Origin: Ilex aquifolium
Taxonomy: Eukaryota > Streptophyta > Magnoliopsida > Aquifoliales > Aquifoliaceae
DNA length: 64,000 bases
NCBI GenBank assembly: GCA_951799425.1
Contig: OX637402.1
Coordinates: forward strand, 4,492,001 to 4,556,000
Direction of reading: 5' to 3'
The notes under the pieces are model-generated. The model was not told where the DNA came from, made no database searches, and saw only the letters and a program-made list of their open reading frames with translations. Shown here piece after piece: positions 1 to 11,656 of this stretch. Each line of letters opens with the position of its first letter. The stretch's first letter is position 1. The position numbers and the translations under genes were made by a program.

Positions 1-804
1 TCTGTTCTTTATCTTGTGCTTTTCTGTATCATACTGATTTAGAAGAGGGTGCAATAAAATTAGATAGCAAAGGTAGGTTTAATATATATTTTCATGTGGT
101 TCGGGTATTTTTCGGATTTCATGAAAAGAATTTATATTCTTTAGGCTCAATCATGGCTAACTAAGGATTTAATTTTGTAAAAGAAATGGTCAAGGCTAAA
201 AATTAATCAAAAATGGCCTAAGATCATTTTCAAGAAATCATACACCTGCATAATTCCTAAGAAAAAGATTTTTAAGGATAATGCTAACAATACAATCTAA
301 CAAGTGCTAATCAAAACAAAATTAATGAGATTATTCAAAGAAAATTTACCGTTGAATCGAAGATTCTTATTTGAGTAGATGTAGAATATCTCTCCAAGAA
401 AGATTTGCTCAAATTCTGTAATTGGTTTTACATCTCCACTATATATGCAAAGAGTGTAATATTTCACAAGGTTTCTAAAATAAAGAAATCTATTTGTGCT
501 CAATAGAATAAGTTTAATAAAAAATATTAAGATAATATACAACTAAAATATGAAAATCCCGCGTGATCAGATTAAAACTATCCTTGTAAAGCATGGGAAT
601 ACTAACCTAATTTAACAGTGAATTATATGAAATAATCCTCCTAACTTAAAAACATAAGTTCGATATTAACTAACAAAAACAAACTTACTAACTTAAACAA
701 GTTCAAAACCAAAAACAAGTTCAAAATATAAAGTAAATTCAAGTGTATAAATAAAAGATGAGTGAAAGATAGCAAAGCTCTTGTAGAATCTCTAGTGTCT
801 CTGA
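1..804. other. AT-rich region without a recognisable gene
   Basis: I see no convincing coding frame, RNA gene or repeat unit here. By position it should be the 3' LTR or 3' untranslated part of the minus-strand Athila element, whose right LTR is 1.68 kb long. I could not align it with that right LTR by eye, so this assignment is open. Confidence 0.4.
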
Positions 805-1113
805 TCAAGATATAGACGGGCCTCCACCAAAACGTTCTCTGAGTAGCCTCAATATTTCTGCTTGATTTTGCTCATAATCAGTCATGCGTTGATTGATCTG
901 GGTGATGCTGGTACCGAGCTGGGTAACAGTGGTCTCCAACCCTAGTTGAAAATGATATGGGTAAGTGAATGATCGGAGAAAATTTGAAGAAAAACGGTTA
1001 AATGTAGCAGATTTGAGAAGAAATCCTTGAGGAACAACACTATTTTCGTATTTCAGGCTGCGAGGGAACTGGAACTGATCGGTTATGGAGGCTGATGGGT
1101 ATTTATATCTGCA
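805..1113 (-). pseudogene. open frame of about 102 codons ending in a coiled-coil-like segment; unknown protein fragment
   Basis: The minus strand is open from a stop at 1114-1116 to a TGA at 805-807. There is no early Met, so this can only be a fragment, an exon or chance. The last 45 residues form a regular heptad-like, Gln/Thr/Leu-rich amphipathic stretch (LETTVTQLGTSITQINQRM, then about 15 residues of similar composition), followed by a Gly/Pro tail and the stop. Such glutamine-rich helices occur in extra proteins of Athila-type elements, but I do not recognise the family. The frame lies just downstream, on the minus strand, of a TATA-like box at 1098-1106. If the region is an LTR, the frame may be fortuitous. 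Confidence 0.25.
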
Positions 1114-1163
1114 CTACAGTCTGGACGCCAGTACCACCGTTCGGATGGTGCTGGTACACTGGA
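1096..1163 (-). promoter_or_regulatory. TATA-like box with palindromic-word cassette, LTR-type promoter
   Basis: On the minus strand a GC-rich cassette (1119-1163) with the words GTCTGGAC and CCGTTCGG lies directly upstream of ATATAAATA (1098-1106). About 45 bp closely match the cassette at 19768-19812 in the right LTR of the Athila element, which also stands upstream of a TATA box. This suggests that the left end of the window holds the partner LTR or a related one. Homology outside the cassette is not obvious by eye. Confidence 0.4.
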
Positions 1164-1410
1164 ATTTGCATTGCACTGCAGGCTGCTGACTGCTGACATT
1201 CTGCATTCTTCAGTTTGAAATCCTGCAGTTACAAGATTAATTACAACTTTAAATATTCTACATAACTTGCTACCCACTCTTTTTTTTTTCAAAAAAATTG
1301 GTTTTATTAATTATTAATTTGTTATTTATTATTTACTCATTTTCCTAATTAATCTATAGTTATTTACATTTTATGTACCATTCCCAAAATTATTCATCAT
1401 TTGATCACAC

Positions 1411-1815
1411 CTAATCAGAATCAGAATCTTGCAAATCAACAACACCAGTGACACGGTTAATTTCACTTCTCACGTATCTTGACAGCATAAGAGTAGAATA
1501 AGATGGCATCTCAGGATATTCCTTACTCTGCCCATACCTAATCCACTTAAGACGATCTAACGCTCGTCCTAAAATTGGTTCCGCACACTGATTATATTGT
1601 CTCAAATGTATTAAACGACCACATCTCACACAACCACCAAGACGATTTGCTCGTCGGTGTTTAGCAAATGAACTTTTTCCGCACAAGGGTTTTGCTTGAC
1701 TTTCAAAGATTTCTAAATTCCTAAAAAATCTAGCTTTTGCCATGATCAACGGATGTATGTCTTTTGGAAAATGGTGCAGTAGAATTAAACTTAGCCAAAA
1801 CAGTTTCTCATCCAT
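1411..1815 (-). CDS. small basic Cys-containing protein, carlavirus NABP-like, downstream of Athila pol
   Basis: This is a 134-residue open frame with its ATG at 1815. A hydrophobic N-terminal half (residues 5-37) is followed by a basic stretch (AKHRRANRLGG, 51-61), then C62-x2-C65, H70 and C77, and an acidic tail (DSDSD). The layout of an Arg/Lys patch directly followed by a Cys cluster resembles the cysteine-rich nucleic-acid-binding proteins of carlaviruses and relatives. The final Cys of that finger is not visible, so the match is partial. With the inserted gypsy element removed, the frame starts about 0.3 kb downstream of the Athila pol stop, in the same orientation and after the G-rich motif at 1964-1977. 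It is therefore most likely an accessory gene of the retroelement. Alternatives are an unrelated zinc-binding protein or a chance frame. Confidence 0.4.
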   Translation of the reverse strand: MDEKLFWLSLILLHHFPKDIHPLIMAKARFFRNLEIFESQAKPLCGKSSFAKHRRANRLGGCVRCGRLIHLRQYNQCAEPILGRALDRLKWIRYGQSKEYPEMPSYSTLMLSRYVRSEINRVTGVVDLQDSDSD

Positions 1816-1963
1816 TGTACAATTATTTTTTGAAAAATTTTAAAAACGACTCAAAATTGACTCATTATCCGGTTATTTAACGTCTGCCAGTTACAAAGAC
1901 GAACAATTTTATACAAACACAAAAACAAATTACACAAAACAAATTACACAAATTTTAATAATT

Positions 1964-1977
1964 CCCTTCCCCCCAAC
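1964..1977 (-). other. G-rich motif downstream of Athila pol
   Basis: On the minus strand the sequence GACAA-TGTTTAATTTAAG is followed by TTGGGGGGAAGGG. A closely similar 'TTAAGTTGGGGGG' segment is common downstream of pol in plant Athila/Tat elements. The motif is split from pol by the gypsy insertion at 1995-11387. It could serve as an internal polypurine tract. Confidence 0.5.
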
Positions 1978-1989
1978 TTAAATTAAACA

Positions 1990-1994
1990 TTGTC
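1990..1994. repeat. target-site duplication TTGTC (left copy)
   Basis: TTGTC stands directly before the TGTAGAG start of the 5' LTR and again at 11388-11392 directly after the GTGACA end of the 3' LTR. Joining the flanks restores the Athila downstream sequence. Confidence 0.9.
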
Positions 1995-4131
1995 TGTAGA
2001 GATCTGAAAACTGAAGATAAAATTTTCAGTTTTGCCGGTAGGGCACTATTCATGCATCATTTGCCGTAGGGCACTACATATGCATCATTTATGCGTAGGT
2101 CGTGTTTAGGAGCATAATTTGAGTATTCCATAGAAGAGAAACATGCTTAGAATGTTAAAATACACCTGCTGTGTGAATTTGAGCCTAAACGGAAACAGTT
2201 TCAAAATTTGGACAAAAAGGGTATCTCGGGTGGCCTAGGTGGGACCGGCCAAACTCGGCAACTATCAAATATATATTTTTTTGAAAATTTTCATTTAAAA
2301 TAACTTTAATAACTTTGGTTAAAATAAAATGTCGAATTGAGGCGTTTCGGGACGAGTTGTAGTGTAACAGGGTCCCAGATTCATCAAGGGCAAAAGGGTC
2401 ATTTTGCACCTTTGCCCTCCACTATAAATACAGAACTTTTAGTGTAAAAATATCAGTATTTGCCTGGAGATAGAGCAGTACACGTTTTTGGAGGAAAATA
2501 GAAGAAAAACCCTAGGTTCTTCAAGCTTTAAGCCACCAAAACTCATTCCTAGGCCAAGATTCTTGCAAGACTTCCTTCTAAGAAGTTGTTCCTCTCAACA
2601 AGAGCTATATTCTCACCAATCGGTTCGGCTATAAAGCGAACACAACTTCCTTGGTTTGAGAAAAACCATTTTAGGTATGATATTTTGCTAAGTTGGGAAT
2701 AGATTTAAGTTTTCTTGCCTTTCTATGTGTTGATTGAATGATTTAGGTGTTTACTTGATGTTAGAAAATCATTTAGTTGGTAGTTTCTTTGAAAACTTAG
2801 AGTTAGTGGTTTAAGTACTTTTGTGTTCTTTGAGTTTCTTGACAATTTGTTGTTATGATAAAGGTGTATATTGCTTATGTGTTGGATGATAATATTCTAG
2901 CTTATGTTCATGTAGAGAAACTCTTGTGGTTTGAGAGTTATGAATTATTCCATGAGTTGGTAATTTGTGTATTTGTATTTTCCTTGAGAAATTGTGAAAG
3001 TAATGAACATGAAACTTGATCATATGTTTAATCCATTGAATGGTGCTTCACATTCATGTGGGTAAAGTGTTGTGAATTTGAAGTTATGTTTTACTTTATG
3101 AATGAGGCATATTTTAAGTTACACACCATGGGTTTGATGAAATGTTCCATAGAATTTACATTGAGAAAAATCATGGCATCTTGGCATACATGAATCCTTG
3201 GAACATAGTGTGGGTTGAGCACTTGGTGCTATGCATTATGAGGGTGTAGATCCTGTGGTGAAAAACCCAAAATCTGGCCAATGACAGTACTTGCGGGCTG
3301 ACGGGGGCGGACCGTGAAGCGAGACATGGGTGGCATAGAGTTGCATGTGTGTGTCATGCATATTGACATTGCATAGCATTGAGGGATTACGGGATTGTAG
3401 TTTTAAAATGTACACTTGCACATGCCACGCCTTAAATTTGTTCCTAGCATTAGCATTTTGTCATACCAACAGTTGAGCTGACCCATTCGTGGGATATCAT
3501 ATTACAGATGAGGCTCCCGGTACTTGAGACTTGAGGACGTCTTAAAGAAATGAGAGAAAAGGGGCTGGAATGAATATTTGGCCCTTGGGGCATATTTTGT
3601 ATGTATGGGATTAAGCCCAAAAGACTTGTATTTCAATTTGGAAAAGTAATGGATTATAGACCTTCGGCCATTTTAAAATGTAAGGGTGTAAACCCAATTG
3701 ATATGTAGGATATCTTTATTTAATGAGCATCATATGTGTATGTTGAAAATAAAAGATGTATGTGTTATTTACATGGATTATGGCCACCGAGTGAGGGTGG
3801 GTTGTGATATACTTATGCATATGAAATATTGTGAATATTAGGTGGGAAAAAGGCTTGGAAAACAAAGGAGGTTATGTCGAAATTTTAAGAAAAATTAAAA
3901 GACTTGTTAAGTGTGTAAAACACCTTTTAAATTGGTGGGAAGGATGTCAAAAGGCGGGGTTTAGAAACCTTGAAGAAATAGGCTAAAAATGGAAGAAAAG
4001 TGGCTTGAAAAACTTTGGGAAAATGTGGAAAATGAATGAGAAACCAATTTATCCAACCTAATGACCTTTCATTTACTTTTCTTCTTCCTTTTCACTCACT
4101 CCCCGGGTTTGTGGAAATTCGGGGCGTGACA
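1995..4131 (+). repeat. 5' LTR of the 9.4-kb chromovirus
   Basis: The 2137-bp LTR starts TGTAGAG and ends GCGTGACA. A TATA box (TATAAATA, 2423-2430) lies about 430 bp from the start. A splice donor (TTTTAG|GTATGA) is at 2675. No palindromic cassette was seen in this family. Confidence 0.9.
2423..2430 (+). promoter_or_regulatory. TATA box in 5' LTR
   Basis: TATAAATA in a CT-rich context, repeated at 9677-9684 in the 3' LTR. It is the likely core promoter for the genomic RNA. Confidence 0.6.
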
Positions 4132-4388
4132 ACTTGGTATCAGAGCATAGGTTCGAATACCTAGAGACTATGGGGTGTTGTTGAACACGATAGGGCCGTT
4201 AAACGTGGTTTTAAATTTTGGTGAGTTTTATGTTAAGTGTAAGAACTTGTTTGGTGTATGTTAAGACATGCTGTGGTTGTTGCTTGTGAAGTGTGAGTTG
4301 TTGACATATATGTGCTTCTTGTTCTTTTAAATGCCTATGTCTAATGTGAAAAGAGGTATTAATTTTTAAATGCTTATTGGACTTGTAG
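2675..4388 (+). other. candidate intron in the gag leader that spans the PBS
   Basis: A donor GTATGA at 2675 and an acceptor TTGTAG ending at 4388, four bases before the gag ATG at 4393, would remove U5 and the PBS from the mRNA. The other two chromoviruses here have the same arrangement. This is inferred from splice-site appearance only. Confidence 0.35.
4135..4146 (+). other. primer-binding site, initiator tRNA-Met
   Basis: TGGTATCAGAGC, three bases after the 5' LTR, is complementary to the 3' end of plant initiator tRNA-Met. It primes minus-strand DNA synthesis. Confidence 0.85.
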
Positions 4389-4392
4389 ACAC

Positions 4393-7300
4393 ATGCCACC
4401 AAAGAGGACTCCTGCTAGACCTGTAGTACCTAGGCGCGGTAGGCCTAGAGCGACAGCACCACCGCGGCGTGGTAGGCCTTGAGCTGCTGCTCCTGCTCAT
4501 AGCACAGCTGAGGAGATCGTTACTCCTGCTCCTACACCTGCCCCAACAGAGGAGGTGGAACAGACCATTGGCGCCAGAGATATGGCGGCCATTTTACAGG
4601 ACTGTTTTCGAGCCATGCAGGAGACCAGGACTACAGGTGGCGAGACCAGGGATACCTACGTGATGAAGGTATTCCAGAGGATGAGACCTCCTACGTTTGC
4701 TGGACAGCCCAACCCTCTAGTAGCCGAGGAGAGCATATCACCAGGATCCTGGACTCATAAGGGATCATAGAGCCCCATTTGAGGATCAGGTGTGCCTTCT
4801 TTCAGTTTACTGAGTTGGCTAGTCAGTGGTGGAGAATAGCTACTCACCGGATAGACAGTTTCGGGGAGGGATGGGATGCCTTTGCGGCCATGTTCAATGA
4901 CCACTATTTTCCCGAGACTGCACGTATTGGGTATATGGATGAGTTCATGGCTCTTCTACAACGGGACATGACAGTGACTCAGTATGAGTCTCGGTTTACT
5001 GCATTGGGGAGATTTGCCCCACATGTTATTCGAGAGGAACGACTGAGGGTCCTTTACTTTGTTAGGGGGTTGAAGACCTCCATCAGGGATAGACTGGCAG
5101 ACCATATTATGGAGACATACGATGAGAGGCAGTGATGAGGGCCACCAAGGTTGAGAGGGAGTTGGCCGACCTTAGAGGGATTAGAGAGTCTCGGACGCAT
5201 AGTGGGGCAGTTACAGCTCAGGCTTCTACATCTGTCCCAGTTTTCACTGGTAGGGGACCGTCGAAGAGGTATAGGACTAGTGCTTCTTTTGCACAGACAT
5301 CGCAGCAACCTGCCTAGTTTTTAGCTCCTCGACCTCCTATGCCTATTTCTTTCCAGGGGGGAGTACCTCAGAGGCCCCTTACTTGTTATCAGTGTGGGCA
5401 GCCTGGCCATAGAATGGTTGATTGCCCCCAGAGAGATCCTAGCCAGGGGCATGGAGCAGGATCGAGCCAGGGGTCATTTCCACCACCGGTACAAGGTCAG
5501 GGGTGGAGAGCTCCACAGCGTTGCTACACATGTCACCAGACGGGCCATGTTAGGGCCAACTGTCCTCAGGGGCAGACTTCACAAAGCTCGTAGAGGCCAC
5601 ATTACTATCAACACACTCAAGTGCCTCTGCCACAACCACAGTTAGGCCATAGACCTCCGGCACCATATTTCCAGCCTGCACCCTCCGCACAGAGTGTTGG
5701 AGCTCCCGGACAGAGGGGAAGAGGTCAGCAGGGACAGAGAGGGGGAGGTAAGCAAGGCCAGACTACTCAGGGTCGTGTTTATGCAGTGGCCACACCAGAG
5801 ACATCTACTTCTGGACCTTCAGTGGTTCGAGGTACATTCCTTGTGTTTAGTTCATGGGCTAGCGTACTGATAGACTCGGGTGCATCTCATTCATTCATAT
5901 CTACCATGCTTGCCATGACATTGGGACTGGATATAGATCGGTTAGATCCACCATTGCATGTTGACACCCCAATTGGGGGTAGTGTGATATTGACGAGGAT
6001 CTGTAAAGATTGCTCGATAGAGATAGCCGATCGCATCCTTTATTTTGATTTCATTCTGCTTGACATGTCTGGTTTTGATATTATTTTGGGGATGGATTGA
6101 TTGTTTACTTTTCAGGCGAGTATAGATTGCTACAGGGGGAGAGTGACAGTGTGTACTCCTGAGGGAGATAGCTTTTATTTCACGGGAGATCGTGGGGATT
6201 TCTTAGTTCCACCCTTGTATAACTCGAGGAGTTGGGGAGGTCATAGTTACATGTTGGCTGGTTTGGTAGCAGATGGGAGTGAGACTATAGAGAGTGTGTT
6301 ACCACCCGTCGTGGATGAGTTTCCAGATGTCTTCCCGGATGACTTGACTAGTCTACCGCTGAGACGAGAGATAGAGTTCACGATAGAGCTTATCCCAGGC
6401 ACTATGCCTATTTCCATTCCACCTTACCGTATGGCTCCAGCTGAGTTGAGAGAGCTGAAGCAGCAGTTGACTGATTTGCTGGGTAAGGGTTTTATTCGTC
6501 CTAGTACTTCTCCGTGGGGTGCTTCGACACTATTTGTGAAGAAGAAGGATGAAACATTGCGTTTGTGTGTGGACTATAGGAGGCTGAACCGAGTCACTAT
6601 CAAGAACAAGTACCCGTTGCCAAGGATAGATGACTTGTTTGATCAGCTTAGGGGTTCGAAGTATTTCTCGAAGATTGATCTTAGATCGGGGTATCATCAG
6701 TTGAGAGTATGGGAGGAGGATGTGGCGAAGACAGCTTTTCGCACTCGTTATGGCCATTATGAATTCGTGGTTATGCCATTCAGTGTGACGAATGCCCCGA
6801 CGGCATTCATGGACTTGATGCATCGCATTTTTAGTCCTTATTTAGATCAGTTTGTTGTGGTGTTTGTTGATGATATTTTGATTTATTCACCTTCTGAGGA
6901 TGAGCATGCCTTTCACCTACGGACTGTGTTACAGATTTTGAGGGAACACTGTTTATTTGCTAAGCTCTCGAAGTGTGAGTTTTGGCTTCAGGAGGTGTAG
7001 TTTCTAGGCCATGTTGTGTCAGGTAGTGGAGTATCTGTGGATTCTTCTAAGATTGACGCTGTTATGAGTTGGGAGAGGCCGAAGAGTGTGTTTGAGATTC
7101 GGAGTTTCTTGGGATTGGCAGGGTACTACCGTCGGTTTGTGGAGGGGTTTTCTCGTCTTGACACGCCGATGACTCGTCTGACGCACAAGGGCATTAGATT
7201 TGAGTGGACAGATGACTGTGAGCATTCATTTCAGGAGCTGAAGAAGAGGCTGACTTCAGCACCTGTCCTGATTATACCTAAGGGAAGTATTGGCTATACC

Positions 7301-9248
7301 GTTTATTGTGATGCTTCACGAGAGGGATTAGGCTGTGTGTTGATGCAGGAGGGTAGAGTGGTAGCCTATGGTTCTCGTCAGTTAAAGAATCATGAGCAGA
7401 ACTACCCCACACATGATTTGGAGTTAGCTGCCGTCATTTTTGCACTTAAGAGTTGGCGACACTACTTATATGGGGAGAGGTTCGAGGTGTTCTCAGATCA
7501 CAAGAGCCTCAGATACATCTTCAAGCAGAAGGACTTGAACCTTCGGCAGAGGAGATGGATGGAGTATATGGAGGACTATGACTTTGACCTTCAGTACCAT
7601 CCTGGGAAGACCAATGTCGTAGCAGATGCACTTAGTAGGAGACCTAGGAGCACTGTAGCTAGCATTGCTATTAGGGAGTGGGCGATGATGGGAGACATTG
7701 GGGAGTTTGACTTAGACCTTGCCGAGTCTGAGGGACACGCCACACTATTCAGTGTTTGTGCACAGCCTACACTGTTGAGCAGGGTTATTGAGGCACAATT
7801 ACATGACACAGAAGCAGGGCAGATTCGAGCACAAGTTGCAAGTGTTGAGGGCTTTGAGGGATGGACAGTTCATTCTAACCTTAGCCTGAGGTATATGGGT
7901 AGAGTCTTTGTCCCAGAGTCTCTTAGGGCTGATGTCCTTAGAGATTTCCATCATTCACGCCTAGCAGTACACCCAGGGGGCACTAAGATGTACCATGATT
8001 TACGCCGCCAGTATTGGTGGACGGGGATGAAGGGGGATGTGGTGCAGTTTGTATCGAGATGTCTCACGTGCCAGCAGGTTAAGGCTGAGCACCAAAGACC
8101 TGGGGGTTTGTTACAGCCATTGCCAGTGGCTGAGTGGAAGTGGGAGTTTGTTACCATGGATTTTGTGATGGGTCTTCCAAAGTCACCTAGAGGTCACGAT
8201 GCAGTTTGGGTTGTTGTTGACAGGTTGACGAAGTCCGCACATTTCTTATCGATTAGAGCGACTGATATAGTGGATGTTCTTAGTAGGTTGTATATCCAAG
8301 AGATAGTACGACTACATGGGATTCTTGTTTCCATTGTTTCAGACAGAGACCCACGTTTCACTGCACGGTTTTGGTAGAGTCTTCAGATAGCCTTGGGGAA
8401 TCAGCTACTGTTTAGTACTGTTTTCCACCCTCAGACTGACGGTCAGTCAGAGCGTACTATTCAGATACTTGAGGACATGCTAAGAGCATGTGTTATGGAC
8501 TTCAGGGGTAGCTGGGAAGATCACCTTGCTTTAGTAGAGTTTGCCTACAACAACAGCTATCAGTCTAGTATTGAGATGACACCTTTTGAGGCGTTGTATG
8601 GTAGGCCATGTCGGTTCACCAGTATGTTGGACTGAGGTAGGGGAGACAGCTGCTTTAGGGCCTGACATAGTTCGTGAGACCACGGACAAGATACAGGTGA
8701 TTAGACAGCGTCTGTTGACGGCATAGAGCCGCCAGAAGAGTTATGCAGACAGGAGGCGACGACCTTTATCATTTGATGTTGGGGGACATGTGTTCCTCAA
8801 GGTAGCCCCACGATGGGGATTGAGGAGATTCGGGCGTAGCGGGAAACTGTCGCCACGGTTTATAGGACCATTTGAGATCCTTGGGAGGGTTGGTGAGGTG
8901 GCTTATAAGCTAGCATTACCGCCACAGCTATCTGGGGTTCATGATGTCTTCCATGTGTCGATGTTGAGGAAGTACGAGCCTAACCCTTCACATGTGTTAG
9001 ATTGGGCAGATCTCCAAGTGGAGGGCGATGTTTCTTATGATGAGAGGCCAGTGGAGGTATTGGACTCGAGGGACCAGGTTTTGCGGGGCAAGACCATCCC
9101 TTTGGTCAAGGTTCTTTGGAACCATCATGGGGTCGAGGAAGCTACTTGGGAGCGTGAGGCTGAAGTCCGCGCTTGGTACCCAGAGTTGTTCATTCATAGA
9201 GGTACATTTCTAAATTTCGGGACGAAATTTTTTTTTAGGGGGAAAGGA
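4393..9248 (+). pseudogene. gag-pol polyprotein of the 9.4-kb chromovirus, broken
   Basis: The ATG at 4393 starts a basic Pro/Arg-rich N-terminus (MPPKRTPARP). In order follow a gag domain (about 4555-5135, FQFTELASQWW), a double CCHC zinc knuckle (5384-5580: CYQCGQPGHRMVDC and CYTCHQTGHVRANC), an aspartic protease ([10 protein letters not shown] near 5868), RT (6350-7000, FVDDILIYS near 6866), RNase H (7290-7640), integrase with an HHCC region and DDE core (7950-8635), and a chromodomain-like C-terminus (8790-9200). Breaks seen are a stop near 4480, a frame change near 4750, a stop at 5133 with a frame change, stops near 5316, 5592 and 6098 (Trp to TGA in GMDW), 6998 and 8375, and a frame change near 8625. 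The last frame has lost its stop and runs through the polypurine tract into the 3' LTR (to 9323). Confidence 0.9.
9237..9248 (+). other. polypurine tract
   Basis: AGGGGGAAAGGA directly precedes the TGTAGAG start of the 3' LTR. It is the site for plus-strand priming. Confidence 0.8.
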
Positions 9249-11387
9249 TGTAGAGATCTGAAAACTGAAGATAAAATTTTCAGTTTTGCCGGTAGGACAC
9301 TATTCATGCATCATTTGCCGTAGGGCACTACATATGCATCATTTATGCGTAGGTCGTGTTTAGGAGCATAATTTGAGTATGTCATAGAAGAGAAACATGC
9401 TTAGAATGTTAAAATACACCTACTGTGTGAATTTGACCCTAAACGGAAACAGTTTCAAAATTTGGACAAAAAGGGTATCTCGGGTGGCCTAGGTGGGACC
9501 GGCCAAACTCGGCCACTATCAAATATATATTTTTTTGAAAATTTTCATTTAAAATAATTTTAAGAACTTTGGTTAAAATAAAATGTCGAATTGAGGCGTT
9601 TCGGGATGAGTTGTAGTGTAACAGGGTCCCGGATTCATCAAGGGCAAAAGGGTCATTTTTCACCTTTGCCCTCCACTATAAATACAGACCTTTTAGTGTA
9701 AAAATATCAGTATTTGGCCTGGAGATAGAGCAGTACACGTTTTTGGAGGAAAATAGAAGAAAAGCCCTAAGTTCTTCAAGCTTTAAGCCACCAAAACTCA
9801 TTCCTAGGCCAAGATTCTTGCAAGACTTCCTTCTAAGAAGTTGTTCCTCTCAACAAGAGCTATATTCTCACCAATCGGTTCGGCTATAAAGCGAACACAA
9901 CTTCCTTGGTTTGAGAAAAACCATTTTAGGTATGATATTTTGCTAAGTTGGGAATAGATTTAAGTTTTCTTGCCTTTCTATGTGTTGATTGAATGATTTA
10001 GGTGTTTACTTGATATTAGAAAATCATTTAGTTGGTAGTTTCTTTGAAAACTTAGAGTTAGTGGTTTAAGTACTTTTGTGTTCTTTGAGTTTCTTGACAA
10101 TTTGTTGTTATGATAAAGGTGTATATTGCTTATGTGTTGGATGATAATATTCTAGCTTATGTTCATGTAGAGAAACTCTTGTGGTTTGAGAGTTATGAAT
10201 TATTCCATGAGTTGGTAATTTGTGTATTTGTATTTTCCTTGAGAAATTGTGAAAGTAATGAACATGAAACTTGATCATATGTTTAATCCATTGAATGGTG
10301 CTTCACATTCATGTGGGTAAAGTGTTGTGAATTTGAAGTTATGTTTTACTTTATGAATGAGGCATATTTTAAGTTACACACCATGAGTTTGATGAAATGT
10401 TCCATAGAATTTACATTGAGAAAAATCATGGCATCTTGGCATACATGAATCCTTGGAACATAGTGTGGGTTGAGCACTTGGTGCTATGCATTATGAGGGT
10501 GTAGATCCTGTGGTGAAAAACCCAAAATCTGGCCAATGACAGTACTTGCGGGCTGACGGGGGCGGACCGTGAAGCGAGACATGGGTGGCATAGAGTTGCA
10601 TGTGTGTGTCATGCATATTGACATTGCATAACATTGAGGGATTACGGGATTGTAGCTTTTAAAATGTACACTTGCACATGCCACGCCTTAAATTTGTTCC
10701 TAGCATTAGCATTTTGTCATACCAACAGTTGAGCTGACCCATTCGTGGGATATCATATTACAGATGAGGCTCCCGGTACTTGAGACTTGAGGACGTCTTA
10801 AAGAAATGAGAGAAAAGGGGCTGGAATGAATATTTGGCCCTTGGGGCATATTTTGTATGTATGGGCATAAGCCCAAAAGACTTGTATTTCAATTTGGAAA
10901 AGTAATGGATTATAGACCTTCGGCCATTTTAAAGTGTAAGGGTGTAAACCCAATTGATATGTAGGATATCTTTATTTAATGAGCATCATATGTGTATGTT
11001 GAAAATAAAAGATGTATGTGTTATTTACATGGATTATGGCCACCGAGTGAGGGTGGGTTGTGATATACTTATGCATATGAAATATTGTGAATATTAGGTG
11101 GGAAAAAGGCTTGGAAAACAAAGGAGGTTATGTCGAAATTTTAAGAAAAATTAAAAGACTTGTTAAGTGTGTAAAACACCTTTTAAATTGGTGGGAAGGA
11201 TGTCAAAAGGCGGGGTTTAGAAACCTTGAAGAAATAGGCTAAAAATGGAAGAAAAGTGGCTTGAAAAACTTTGGGAAAATGTGGAAAATGAATGAGAAAC
11301 CAATTTATCCAACCTAATGACCTTTCATTTACTTTTCTTCTTCATTTTCACTCACTCCCCGGGTTTGTGGAAATTCGGGGCGTGACA
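9249..11387 (+). repeat. 3' LTR of the 9.4-kb chromovirus
   Basis: 2139 bp, the same sequence as 1995-4131 apart from scattered substitutions and one-base indels. It ends GTGACA, followed by the TSD TTGTC (11388-11392). Confidence 0.9.
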
Positions 11388-11651
11388 TTGTCCGCAATGA
11401 TTAAAACAATAAAAATATAGAAATGCAAACAAAGTGTGGAAGGTAATATAATTGATAATTTAACAATTAGTACTACTATTTACAATCAAGCAACATAAAC
11501 TGGCTCTAACAGTTGTATAGAAGTTACATCTTGAGTGAATCCATCATAGTTGGGTTTAAGCCTTTGACCATTTACTTTGAAAATATTTTCGGTTAATGGA
11601 TTCTCAATTTCAATTGTCCCATAATCAAAAACTTGCTTGACAATATAAGGA

Positions 11652-11656
11652 CCTGT
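11652..11656. repeat. target-site duplication CCTGT (left copy)
   Basis: CCTGT stands before TGATTAG at 11657 and again at 13344-13348 after AATCA. Removing the insert rejoins the integrase reading KWTG-PYIVKQ. Confidence 0.9.

Larger units (their letters stand above)
1995..11387 (+). mobile_element. complete but coding-defective Ty3/gypsy chromovirus (Tekay/Del-like), 9.4 kb
   Basis: Two nearly identical LTRs (1995-4131 and 9249-11387), an initiator-Met PBS, gag-pol, a polypurine tract and a 5-bp TSD (TTGTC) define the element exactly. I noticed about twenty differences between the LTRs over 2.1 kb, roughly 1%, so it is one of the younger layers here. Gag-pol carries several stops and at least three frame changes, so the copy cannot make a full polyprotein. 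It could move only with proteins supplied by another copy. The lineage call rests on the RT wording and on a chromodomain-like C-terminus. Confidence 0.9.
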
